From: an uncultured Kangiella sp.
GTDB lineage: Bacteria; Pseudomonadota; Gammaproteobacteria; Enterobacterales; DSM-103792
Direction: 5' to 3'
Length of the DNA stretch: 12,513 nucleotides
Assembly (NCBI GenBank): GCA_946481205.1
Contig: CAMLNB010000098.1
Coordinates: forward strand, 1 to 12,513
The position numbers and the translations under genes are program-made. Position 1 is the stretch's first letter. Each line of letters starts with the position of its first letter. Of the stretch, positions 1 through 6,403 are shown in pieces. The notes below the pieces were generated by a model, which saw only the letters and a program-made list of their open reading frames with translations, was not told the origin of the DNA and did not search any database.

Positions 1-28
1 AAAAGGAGCGCCATCGGCGCTCCTTTTT
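1..28. terminator. Bidirectional intrinsic terminator
   Basis: A 12-base arm at 1-12 (A-run then GGAGCGCC) pairs perfectly with 16-27 around a three-base loop. The stem ends in T-runs on both strands, so it can stop transcription from the left (plus strand) and from the leftward lipoprotein gene that ends at 76. The left edge may be cut by the window border. Confidence 0.85.
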
Positions 29-44
29 GTGCTGCATTAGCGTA

Positions 45-73
45 CTGGCTCTGGCTCTGGCTCTGGCTCTGGC
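45..73. repeat. CTGGCT hexanucleotide tandem repeat, about 4.8 copies
   Basis: Four perfect copies of CTGGCT (45-68) are followed by a partial fifth copy (69-73). The array lies between the lipoprotein stop codon (76-78) and the terminator. Read in the lipoprotein frame past the TGA it would encode V, then alternating Pro-Glu, then V-R and a TAA at 37-39. Because the unit is a multiple of three, copy-number slippage would not change frame. Confidence 0.85.
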
Positions 74-75
74 AC

Positions 76-477
76 TCACTTGTTCTTGTCTTTGCCCTTG
101 GCCTTACCTTTGCCCTGGTCTTTTGCTTTGCTCTTGCCATAGCCATGTTTTTTGGCCAGCCCCGGTGGCAGATGACGGTGGGTTTCTTCCACGACAATCC
201 ACGGCCCGTCAAAGGCACTGGCACGGACCCAGAAACCGTCGCGCAGCCGCCAATAGAAATCATCCCAGAAATAGAAACCCGGTGAGCCGACCACAACATA
301 GACGCCGAGGCCGGAGTCAAAGCTCATATCGTGATTGTGCATTTTCTTGCGATAACCATGCGCCGGGGCATGCGCGGGTGGACCGCGGTCGTAGCCCCGG
401 TCATGATCATGATGGATGTGAGGAAAGCAGCCACCCAGCAGCAGCGTCAACGAACTGGCGATCAGTATTTTTTTCAT
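76..477 (-). CDS. Small lipoprotein with His-rich and Lys/Gly-rich segments
   Basis: This is a 133-residue protein of unknown function. The N-terminus (MKKILIASSLTLLLGGC) is a typical lipoprotein signal with the lipidated Cys at 17. Phe and Pro follow the Cys, so there is no Asp+2 retention signal and outer-membrane sorting is expected. Residues 19-50 are rich in His, Asp and Arg (HIHHDHD and similar). The middle (about 55-105) is aromatic-rich, with GVYVVVGSPGFYFWDD, YWRLRDGFW and GPWIVVEE, a pattern seen in many small exported proteins. The tail (109-133) is a low-complexity Lys/Gly run. I chose the ATG at 477 because it begins the signal peptide and has AAGG nine bases upstream; a longer reading from 555 would bury the signal sequence. 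The His cluster could bind metal, but that is inference. It lies about 100 bases downstream of the diguanylate cyclase gene on the same strand and ends just before a terminator. Confidence 0.8.
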   Translation of the reverse strand: MKKILIASSLTLLLGGCFPHIHHDHDRGYDRGPPAHAPAHGYRKKMHNHDMSFDSGLGVYVVVGSPGFYFWDDFYWRLRDGFWVRASAFDGPWIVVEETHRHLPPGLAKKHGYGKSKAKDQGKGKAKGKDKNK

Positions 478-578
478 AGGTTTCAACCTTGTGTGCAGTG
501 TGAGCGGCGCTAGTGTAGGGCATTCTTGCGGCGTGGAACCGGGCATCGATCGCACCGTTGGCGTCGTAACAAGTCAGC

Positions 579-1592
579 TCAGGCCGTTCGCACCAATCGA
601 CGTTTATGCTCGTACATTTTTTGGTCGGCCAAGGCCAATAATTGCTCGGCGCTGACCGCTTCGTCGTCCAGCAGCGCATAGCCCATGCTGGCACTTAGCG
701 CCAGCATCTGGCTGGCAAGTGGAAACGGTTTGCTGAAGCTGTTTTGAAAACGCGGTGCCAGCGAGTCGGCATCGAGGTTGTCATAGCCTTGTACCAGCAC
801 AACAAACTCATCACCACCGATCCGGGCGATCACATCGGTGCTGCGAGCACTGCTGCGCAGTCGACGACCGACCTCAGCCAGCAATTGATCACCAACTTGG
901 TGGCCATGTTGGTCATTGATCGGTTTGAAGCCGTCGAGATCAATAAACAGTAGCGCAACGTGGTAACGCGGATCGCGCTGAAACCGTTTGCAGGCCACGC
1001 CAATCTCGTGCAATAGCGCCGCGCGGTTGTACAAATGGGTTAGTGAATCGTGTTGGGCCAAGTACAGCACTTCAGCTTCGGTGCGTTTGCGTTCGGTGAC
1101 ATCGCGAGCGATGGCATACAGCAGTTTGCTGCCCGGGGTCGGCGCCGGCGTGGTCCAGTTCAGCCAGAGCCAGCGACCGTCTTTGCAGCGGTAGCGGTTT
1201 TCAAAGCTGATGGTGTCGATGCCGGTGGCAAGCTTGATCACTTCCGCCATGGTGGCATCGCGATCCTCAGGATGGACGAAGTCGATGAACGGTTGGCGCA
1301 GCAATTCTTCGCGCTGATAGCCGAGTGTGCGGATAAAGGCCGGGTTGACATCGAGAAAATAACCTTCGGTGTCGGCGATGCAAAGCATGTCGAGCGACAG
1401 CGCAAAGAAGTTGCGCCATTGCTCGATCAGCGCCTGAGCGTCGGTCAGCTGACTGACCATGTGCTGGTTATAGGCGCTCATGGTGCGGGTCAGCGAGTCC
1501 AGCTCGGTAACCCGGCTTTGCAGAATGGAAAATTCCTGGATGCCGCGGCGTAACAGCTCCAGCTTCTCATTCAGTAATGCCATCTGTTCCAT
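579..1592 (-). CDS. PAS-GGDEF diguanylate cyclase
   Basis: This 337-residue protein probably makes cyclic di-GMP from two GTP. No membrane segment is visible, so it should be cytoplasmic. Residues 1-60 look like a coiled-coil lead-in. A PAS domain with PAC tail spans about 62-170 (GYFLDVNPAFIRTLGY, then ARDVTERKR). A short signalling helix leads into the GGDEF domain at about 172-337. The active site is complete: FIDLDGFKPIND at 216-227, GHQVGD at 230-235 and GGDEF at 259-263. An inhibitory I-site, RSTD at 250-253, sits exactly five residues before GGDEF, so product feedback inhibition is expected. No EAL domain is present. The PAS ligand cannot be read from sequence. The start at 1592 is the first Met; a second Met three codons on (1583) is also possible, and neither has a strong ribosome binding site. 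It is a stand-alone gene between the DUF3106 pair and the lipoprotein. Confidence 0.93.
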   Translation of the reverse strand: MEQMALLNEKLELLRRGIQEFSILQSRVTELDSLTRTMSAYNQHMVSQLTDAQALIEQWRNFFALSLDMLCIADTEGYFLDVNPAFIRTLGYQREELLRQPFIDFVHPEDRDATMAEVIKLATGIDTISFENRYRCKDGRWLWLNWTTPAPTPGSKLLYAIARDVTERKRTEAEVLYLAQHDSLTHLYNRAALLHEIGVACKRFQRDPRYHVALLFIDLDGFKPINDQHGHQVGDQLLAEVGRRLRSSARSTDVIARIGGDEFVVLVQGYDNLDADSLAPRFQNSFSKPFPLASQMLALSASMGYALLDDEAVSAEQLLALADQKMYEHKRRLVRTA

Positions 1593-1720
1593 ACGTCATG
1601 GCATCCGGTATGCCTGCAGGCCCAATGCTGCAAGCATAGTTCAAGAAGCTAGCGTAGGCGGGGTGGTCGGCGCTGATAGGCAGTACGAGCGCGCCAGCGA
1701 GGCTGACGAATCACAACGGC

Positions 1721-2158
1721 TTAGCCGCGTCGCAGTTTGCGCTGCAACTCAAAGCGCTGGCGCAACAGCTGGCGCTGTTCCGGTGTCAGCTCGCGAAAAC
1801 GGCGCACCTGCTCGCGCAGTTTCTGCCGTTGGTCTGGCGTCAGCTCCTGCCAGCGCTTGTGGGCCTTCCGCAGCTTCTGCCGTTGCTCGGGTGTCAGCTC
1901 GCGCCAGCGCTTGAACTGCTTGCCGGCGCGCTGTTTTTGTTCCGGGCTCATATTGTTCCAGCGTTCCAGACCTTGGACGATGCGTTGCCGCTGGCTGTCT
2001 GTCAGTTGTGGCCACTGCTCGGCGAATTTCTGCAGCTGCTGTTGCTGCGCCGCCGGCAGCGCGCTGAAGTCGGCAGGCACGGATGTGGCCTCGGCCGCCG
2101 CGACGGTGCTGACCAGCAGCGCTGCGCTGAGCATCAGGCTTGCGAGTAGCCGGTTCAT
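1721..2158 (-). CDS. DUF3106-type secreted basic repeat protein
   Basis: This 145-residue protein has a signal peptide (MNRLLASLMLSAALLVSTVA, cleavage near 20-22), so it should be periplasmic. The mature part is built from six consecutive 18-residue units starting at F31, W49, W67, W85, W103 and F121. The consensus is W-x-x-L-T-P-E-Q-R-Q followed by a basic helix, the hallmark of DUF3106. It is strongly basic: by hand I count about 29 Arg/Lys against about 14 Asp/Glu in the mature chain. The ATG overlaps the stop of the upstream gene (ATGA at 2155-2158), and GGAG lies seven bases upstream, so the two are probably translationally coupled. DUF3106 genes in other proteobacteria often sit beside ECF sigma-factor and RDD-protein genes; none is seen here. 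The biochemical role of the family is unknown. Confidence 0.88.
   Translation of the reverse strand: MNRLLASLMLSAALLVSTVAAAEATSVPADFSALPAAQQQQLQKFAEQWPQLTDSQRQRIVQGLERWNNMSPEQKQRAGKQFKRWRELTPEQRQKLRKAHKRWQELTPDQRQKLREQVRRFRELTPEQRQLLRQRFELQRKLRRG
1741..2068 (-). repeat. Six 54-base in-frame repeats within the DUF3106 gene
   Basis: The six 18-residue units of the DUF3106 protein correspond to 54-base units. The three middle units (starting W85, W103 and F121) are the closest to one another, with near-identical ELTPEQRQKLR cores. The first two are more diverged. This suggests growth by internal duplication. Confidence 0.75.
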
Positions 2159-2457
2159 TGTTTGTTCTCCACTGCCAATTTCGGTTGCGCGGTCGGGTTA
2201 GGGACCGCTGGCGCTTTCGCTGCGGGTGTGGTCGTTTCGCCGCTTGGCGGCGCGGCTTGCTCGGCGACATCGTCCGGGGTCGCCAGCGTGTCGTCGAAAT
2301 CCTCCGGCAGTTCCAGTTCGCCTTGGTCATTGCCGTATTCGCCGAGGAATTCCAGCAACTCCAGGCTGAGTTCCGATTCCGGTCCGCCGACCGGCTCGCT
2401 CGCCAGCACGGTGGCGCCAAATAGCCCCAGCCCGATCGCCAATCGCCAGCCTTTCAT
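2155..2457 (-). CDS. Secreted acidic partner of the DUF3106 protein
   Basis: This is a 100-residue protein with no firm family assignment. The start MKGWRLAIGLGLFGATVLA is a Sec signal peptide with likely cleavage after VLA (about 19). The mature chain is very acidic, with LELLEFLGEYGNDQGELELPEDFDD at its core split here by LPEDFDD at the end, and about 18 Asp/Glu against 3 Lys by hand count. The second half (about 60-100) is a Pro/Ala/Thr-rich, probably disordered tail. I chose the ATG at 2457 because it starts the signal peptide and has GGAG five bases upstream; a start at 2475 would add six polar residues. Its TGA overlaps the next ATG. Its position and acidic E-L-L-E-F-L-G motif resemble small proteins found between ECF sigma and DUF3106 genes in other proteobacteria, where a DUF3619 protein may hold this place. 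That comparison is from memory. Confidence 0.75.
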   Translation of the reverse strand: MKGWRLAIGLGLFGATVLASEPVGGPESELSLELLEFLGEYGNDQGELELPEDFDDTLATPDDVAEQAAPPSGETTTPAAKAPAVPNPTAQPKLAVENKQ

Positions 2458-2564
2458 GGTATCTCCGTGGTTCACGCCTGCGCGCGCCCTGAGCTTACGG
2501 CATGCCAGCCCCCCGTGGTCAACGGCTGATCGGCTGCCTGTTGTGGTGTTGAACGCGACTGCGA

Positions 2565-2617
2565 CCAGCCGGTTGACCGGCGGCGAATAAATTTTTGCCG
2601 ACGGCGGTCAACGCTGG
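2565..2617. promoter_or_regulatory. Operator-like inverted repeat in a divergent promoter region
   Basis: CCAGC-CG-GTTGACCG (2565-2579) is the inverse of CGGTCAACGCTGG (2605-2617), a 13-base match broken only by a two-base insert, around an A/T-rich centre. The two TTGACC cores point towards each other. On the minus strand TTGACC (2611-2606) is followed after 16 bases by TATTCG (2589-2584), a weak -35/-10 pair for the acidic/DUF3106 pair. No good -10 is seen for the plus strand. Whether this is a regulator site or an RNA stem is unknown. Confidence 0.4.
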
Positions 2618-2687
2618 CGGCCCAGCAGCGTGAAGGGTAGAGTGCCGCGCCAACCGGAGCGGCGTTTGCTCATCGGGAGAACAGCCA

Positions 2688-3578
2688 ATGAAAGCTCTGC
2701 TCAGCGGAGTGCTATGTGCGGGCCTGCTCGGCCAAGCACCGGTTTATGCCAGCAACGAAGACGATGACGCCCTGCCGGGCATCGGCCACGCCAGCGTCGG
2801 TTGGCAGCAGGACGATGCCGACGGCGAATCGACCGCCATCGCCTTGTCCTTGCCGCTGACGCCGCAGTGGTACCTCAACGGCAGCCACGCCAAGGCCGAC
2901 AATCAACTCGACAGCACGGACGGCAGCGACACCGTGTCCGCCACCAGTACCCGCTTCGGCATCAGCCTAGAGCGCGACGGCTGGGGCGGCAGCCTGTCGC
3001 AACTCGACTACGATGATGAAGCCGTGCTGGCGACCAGTGAGCTGCAGCTGATGCTGCGTCACCGCGGCGAACGGGTCGAGTTGGCGCTGGAGTTGTCGCA
3101 GCGCGAGCATGAGGTGACTGTCGAGCTGCCGCTGCGCACCGTGACTGAAACCTTCGACAGCCGCGGGGTTGGCTTGCACCTGTCGGTTCGCACCGACAAC
3201 AGCTGGCGCGTGTTTGCCGGTTGGCAGCACTACACCTACGATGACAACCGGGTGCTGGACCCGAATTTCGGCAACCGTTTGTTGGATTATCCGAACCTGT
3301 ACAGTCAGCTGATGGCGCAGCGCGATCAAGCCGACGGTGCACTGGTCGATCACAACGGCTGGTTGGGCCTGGATGTGCCGCTTAAAGATCATGTGCTCAC
3401 GTTTGAACACGCGGTCAGCGAGCTGGAAATCGACGGCACCGGTTTCAGTACCGATACCATCATTCTGGCGCTGAACCTTGGTGAGCACTGGGGGCTGGAT
3501 CTGAGTGCCGGCATCAGCCGTGGTGACGACACCGACAACATTCAGTTTGCCGGTATCACGGCGCATCTGTTCTGGTAA
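2688..3578 (+). CDS. Putative outer-membrane beta-barrel protein
   Basis: This 296-residue protein has no recognised family. The signal peptide is MKALLSGVLCAGLLGQAPVYA, with cleavage near 21. The mature chain shows alternating polar/hydrophobic segments separated by short Asp/Gly/Asn turns, for example STAIALSLPL, WYLNGSHAKA, FGISLERDGWGGSLSQLDY, GVGLHLSVR, WRVFAGWQHYTYDD and TIILALNLG. I judge about 10-12 strands. The last segment, IQFAGITAHLFW, ends in an aromatic residue, as BAM-assembled barrels usually do. There are few Lys and many Asp, as in exported barrels. The ATG at 2688 has GGGAGA seven bases upstream. It reads divergently from the acidic/DUF3106 pair and lies 33 bases before rlmI with no terminator seen between, so some read-through into rlmI is likely. 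A soluble periplasmic beta-rich protein is the alternative. Confidence 0.72.
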   Translation: MKALLSGVLCAGLLGQAPVYASNEDDDALPGIGHASVGWQQDDADGESTAIALSLPLTPQWYLNGSHAKADNQLDSTDGSDTVSATSTRFGISLERDGWGGSLSQLDYDDEAVLATSELQLMLRHRGERVELALELSQREHEVTVELPLRTVTETFDSRGVGLHLSVRTDNSWRVFAGWQHYTYDDNRVLDPNFGNRLLDYPNLYSQLMAQRDQADGALVDHNGWLGLDVPLKDHVLTFEHAVSELEIDGTGFSTDTIILALNLGEHWGLDLSAGISRGDDTDNIQFAGITAHLFW

Positions 3579-3611
3579 TTTCATTTTTGTTTTGATGGGA
3601 GTAAGACGTCG

Positions 3612-4817
3612 GTGACCGACCTCACAGCCAATCTGCCTCGGCTCAAGCTGACCAAACACGAAGAGCGCCGGATCAAAGGCGGCCATTTGTGGATTTACAG
3701 CAACGAGGTCGACACCGTTGCCACGCCACTAAAAAACTTTACGCCCGGCCAGCAAGCCGTGGTCGAAAGCGCTACCGGCCAATTTCTCGGTGTTGCTTAC
3801 ATCAACCCGCATTCGCTGATCTGCGGCCGCATCATCAGCCGTGATCACCATGTGTTGGATCGCTCGTTACTGGTGCATAGGATCAATATCGCGCTCAGCT
3901 TGCGTGAACTGATGTTCCCGCAGCCGTATTACCGCTTGGTTTACGGTGAAAGCGACCTGTTGCCCGGTCTAGTGGTGGATCGCTTTGGTGACCACCTCGT
4001 CGTCCAGATCACGACCGCCGGCATGGAAGCGGTCAAGGACGAGATCGTCTCGGCGCTCGACAAAGTGATAAAGCCGGCGTCGATTCTGCTGCGCAATGAC
4101 AGCAGCGCCCGCAGCTTTGAAAACCTGCCGAGTGAAGTCATCGTCGCGGCCGGCAACCCGCCGAAAGAAGTCGAGCTGATCGAAAACGGTGTCCGCTTCC
4201 TGGCGCCCTTGCACGATGGCCAGAAAACCGGCTGGTTCTATGATCAGCGACCAAACCGCGAATGGCTGCGTGGTTTGGTCAAAGGCAAGCGGGTGCTGGA
4301 TGTGTTCTCTTATGTCGGCGCGTTTGGCGTGCAAGCGCTGAGCTTTGGCGCCGCCGAAGTGTGCTGCGTCGATGCCTCCGAATTCGCGCTCGACACCGCT
4401 GAACGAAATGCCGCCCTCAATGGTGGTGCCGACCGCTTCATGACCGTGCAAGGCGACGCCTTCGATGCTTTGAAGGAACTGAAAGCGGCTGACGAGCGTT
4501 TTGATGTCGTCATCGTCGACCCGCCGGCCTTTATCAAACGCAAGAAAGATCTGGCTGAAGGCATCAACGCTTACCGCCGCATCAATGAACTGGCGATGCG
4601 CTTGTTACCAAAAGACGGGTTGTTGCTGGCCGGCTCTTGCTCCATGCACCTGCCGCGCGAAGAGCTACATGAAGTGGTGCGCGCCTCCGGCCGCCACCTT
4701 GATAGGCATGTCCAAATCCTCGCCGAAGGCATGCAGGGCGCCGACCATCCGGTGCATCCGGCGATTCCGGAAACCCGTTATCTGAAAGCGTTCTTGGCGC
4801 GGGTGGTATTGCCGTGA
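3612..4817 (+). CDS. rlmI: RlmI-type 23S rRNA (cytosine-C5) methyltransferase
   Basis: RlmI (YccW) methylates C5 of cytosine 1962 in E. coli 23S rRNA, using SAM. This homologue has 401 residues against about 396 in E. coli. The N-terminal PUA domain (about 8-80) includes RRIKGGHLWIYSNEV. The RlmI central signature YGESDLLPGLVVDRFGD is at 111-127. DGQKTGWFYDQRPNR is at 202-216. The Rossmann fold begins with the SAM loop VLDVFSYVGAFG at 228-239. DPPAF is at 303-307, and the catalytic-type Cys is C343 in GSCSMHL. All expected motifs are intact. The start is a GTG at 3612 with GGGAG ten bases upstream; it places the PUA domain at the normal distance from the N-terminus. No promoter was seen in the 33 bases after the beta-barrel gene, so it may be co-transcribed with it. 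Confidence 0.93.
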   Translation: MTDLTANLPRLKLTKHEERRIKGGHLWIYSNEVDTVATPLKNFTPGQQAVVESATGQFLGVAYINPHSLICGRIISRDHHVLDRSLLVHRINIALSLRELMFPQPYYRLVYGESDLLPGLVVDRFGDHLVVQITTAGMEAVKDEIVSALDKVIKPASILLRNDSSARSFENLPSEVIVAAGNPPKEVELIENGVRFLAPLHDGQKTGWFYDQRPNREWLRGLVKGKRVLDVFSYVGAFGVQALSFGAAEVCCVDASEFALDTAERNAALNGGADRFMTVQGDAFDALKELKAADERFDVVIVDPPAFIKRKKDLAEGINAYRRINELAMRLLPKDGLLLAGSCSMHLPREELHEVVRASGRHLDRHVQILAEGMQGADHPVHPAIPETRYLKAFLARVVLP

Positions 4818-4829
4818 CGTTTGCTCGTT

Positions 4830-4855
4830 GTCGGGTGGGCCGTCGTCCGCCCGAC
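4830..4855. terminator. Hairpin between convergent rlmI and rof
   Basis: GTCGGGTGG (4830-4838) pairs with CCGCCCGAC (4847-4855) around an eight-base loop, with one wobble pair. It lies in the 85-base gap between two converging genes. It lacks a T-run on either side, so it may be a weak or factor-dependent terminator or only a stabilising stem. Confidence 0.4.
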
Positions 4856-4902
4856 ATCACCATGAATGAAAAGACGGTACCGACTCACGCATCCTCTGTG
4901 AA

Positions 4903-5142
4903 TTAGCGAATCGGAAAGCTGCTGAGATCGAGCTGATCCAGTCTGATCCGTAGCGACTCTCCGTCTACGTCAAACAACAGAAACTCCTCGCCGCCGCGGA
5001 CTTCAATATCACGTATCACGGCCAATGCCTTGCGTTGAGCACCATCGGATTCTTTCCACTGCAGTTGCACCGGCTTACCGCGCATCGCGGCGATTTCCAA
5101 CTCATCGTGCAGATCGCAGTTCAGGGGTTGATAGTCGGTCAT
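4903..5142 (-). CDS. rof: Rof-type Rho-binding antiterminator
   Basis: This 79-residue protein matches the Rof (YaeO) family, small Sm-like proteins that bind Rho and inhibit Rho-dependent termination. The N-terminus MTDYQPLNCDLHDELEIAA carries the family opening (YQP-NCD...D-LE-A). It is followed by a beta-rich body with VQLQW, EEFLLFDVDGESLRIRLDQL and SSFP near the C-terminus, like the E. coli protein in length and order. I chose the ATG at 5142 because it matches the family start and has GGAG nine bases upstream. In-frame starts at 5157 and 5232 would add an unrelated N-terminus. It converges on rlmI and is divergent from the methyltransferase gene. No strong promoter was found on its strand. 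Confidence 0.85.
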   Translation of the reverse strand: MTDYQPLNCDLHDELEIAAMRGKPVQLQWKESDGAQRKALAVIRDIEVRGGEEFLLFDVDGESLRIRLDQLDLSSFPIR

Positions 5143-5181
5143 CAAGCGGGTCTCCATCGGTTTTACCGCCGAGTTGGTTCC

Positions 5182-5198
5182 GGCGCCTATAATGCGCC
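5182..5198 (+). promoter_or_regulatory. Promoter -10 box for the methyltransferase/pseudouridine synthase pair
   Basis: A perfect TATAAT at 5188-5193 sits inside GGCGC-C-TATAAT-GCGCC, where the flanking GGCGC and GCGCC are inverted copies. Transcription would start near 5200 and give a leader of about 19 bases before the ATG at 5219. No good -35 is present at the normal spacing. The symmetry may matter for regulation or may be chance. Confidence 0.6.
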
Positions 5199-5218
5199 AA
5201 CTGCCTTGCCGGTGCTGT

Positions 5219-6403
5219 ATGTCCCTGTCCAACCGCTTTACCCAGCTGACAGCCTTGCTGCGCCAGTACGAAACCTACTGGCGGCCGTCGCCGTTTGTCC
5301 ACCCAACGCCAGCCTGGTGTCAGGACCATCCGGTGCTTGCGGAGGCCTGTTTGCAGTTGCCGGATGGTGTGCCGGCTGAACTGGAGGCGGAGCCGGCAGC
5401 GCTGCAGCAGTGGTTACAAGCTCTTCTGCCGGAGCTGCACGAGCTGGCGGAATTGCTGAGGCTGCCAGCGCCGCAGGCGATACCGCTGCCTTTGCCGGCA
5501 CATTGGGCGGTCGATATTCCCGGTCGCAAATGGCAGCAGATTGCTGCGTTCGCCGCGTTGACGCCGGCGCATCACGGCCCGCTGCTTGATTGGTGCAGTG
5601 GCAAATCGCATCTCGGGCGCACGGTGGCGCAGCTGCGCAAGCAACCGTTGCTTGCAGTTGAGCGCGATGCAGTGTTGTGCCGTGAAGGCTATGAGCAGGC
5701 GCGTGCTGCTGGTATCAACGCCGAATTCATTTGTGCTGATGTGCTGCAGTCGCCACCGCCGTTGCCGCGCGATGCGCAAGTGCTGGCGTTGCACGCCTGT
5801 GGTGATTTGCACCGGAACCTGTTGCAGCACCTGGCGACACATCCGGTTCGCCAGTTGGTGCTAGCGCCCTGTTGCTATCATCTGTGGCTGCGTGAGGCTT
5901 ATGCGCCTTTATCTGCGCTGGCGCAGCAGCAGAATCTGCAATTGGATCGCAACAGTGTCCAGCTCGCTGTGCAAGAAGCGGTAACCTCATCGTCGCGTAC
6001 ACGCAAGCAAACCGCGACGCTGGCGGCGTGGCGACTCGGATTTGACAGTCTGCAGCGTGAGCTGCGCGGCATCGATGCGTACATGAACACGCCATCGCTG
6101 CCGCAATCGGTGTTGGTGGAAGGCTTTGAAGCGGTTTGTCGACGCATTGCAGAACACAAAAAACTCGCCCTGCCCGATGGCGTTGATTGGCCGCATTATC
6201 AGCAACTGGGCGAGCAGCGTTTGCAGCGCGCCCAGAAGTTGCAAGTGGTGCGGCACGGTTTTCGCCGTGCGATAGAAATGTGGCTGGTGCTGGATCTGGC
6301 GCTGTATCTGGAGCAGCTCGACTATGCGGTTTCTTTGCAGCAATTCTGTGACCGGCAACTGACGCCGCGTAATATCCTGATTCGTGCCAACAAGAGTCAT
6401 TGA
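5219..6403 (+). CDS. Class I SAM-dependent methyltransferase (Methyltransf_32-like)
   Basis: This 394-residue protein is probably a SAM-dependent methyltransferase of unknown substrate. The N-terminal part (1-100) is helical. The SAM-binding motif LLDWCSGKSHLGR is at 122-134, a variant of the D-x-G-x-G loop with Cys-Ser-Gly-Lys. The acidic VERD is at 147-150 and ICADVL at 171-176. HACGDLH is at 192-198 and the Cys-rich APCCYH at 216-221, features of the PF13679/METTL25-like group. The C-terminal part (about 280-394) is helical and basic. I chose the ATG at 5219, which follows the TATAAT box at 5188-5193; the longer reading from 5174 would begin upstream of the predicted transcript start. The ribosome binding site is weak. 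Its stop abuts the start of the pseudouridine synthase gene (TGAATG), so the two are probably co-translated. An RNA substrate is inferred from that context only. Confidence 0.83.
   Translation: MSLSNRFTQLTALLRQYETYWRPSPFVHPTPAWCQDHPVLAEACLQLPDGVPAELEAEPAALQQWLQALLPELHELAELLRLPAPQAIPLPLPAHWAVDIPGRKWQQIAAFAALTPAHHGPLLDWCSGKSHLGRTVAQLRKQPLLAVERDAVLCREGYEQARAAGINAEFICADVLQSPPPLPRDAQVLALHACGDLHRNLLQHLATHPVRQLVLAPCCYHLWLREAYAPLSALAQQQNLQLDRNSVQLAVQEAVTSSSRTRKQTATLAAWRLGFDSLQRELRGIDAYMNTPSLPQSVLVEGFEAVCRRIAEHKKLALPDGVDWPHYQQLGEQRLQRAQKLQVVRHGFRRAIEMWLVLDLALYLEQLDYAVSLQQFCDRQLTPRNILIRANKSH

Noticed and set aside
27..479. Plus-strand reading frame of 150 codons with a Leu-Ala repeat
   Set aside because: It is antisense to the lipoprotein gene. 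The Leu-Ala run is only the CTGGCT array, and there is no ribosome binding site or recognisable domain.
407..694. Minus-strand frame of 95 codons overlapping the cyclase and lipoprotein genes
   Set aside because: It is out of frame with two supported genes and shows no protein-like features.
1593..1720. Possible RNA element upstream of the diguanylate cyclase gene
   Set aside because: Only a short ATGC/GCAT stem was found; there is no riboswitch-like conserved core or strong terminator.
1749..2420. Minus-strand frame of 223 codons across the acidic/DUF3106 pair
   Set aside because: It is a shifted reading of two genes that have signal peptides, ribosome binding sites and an ATGA junction; its Arg/Ala-rich translation is typical of frame shadow in high-GC DNA.
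2967..3686. Minus-strand frame of 239 codons opposite the beta-barrel gene
   Set aside because: No ribosome binding site or domain is seen, and the opposite strand has a signal peptide and a strand pattern.
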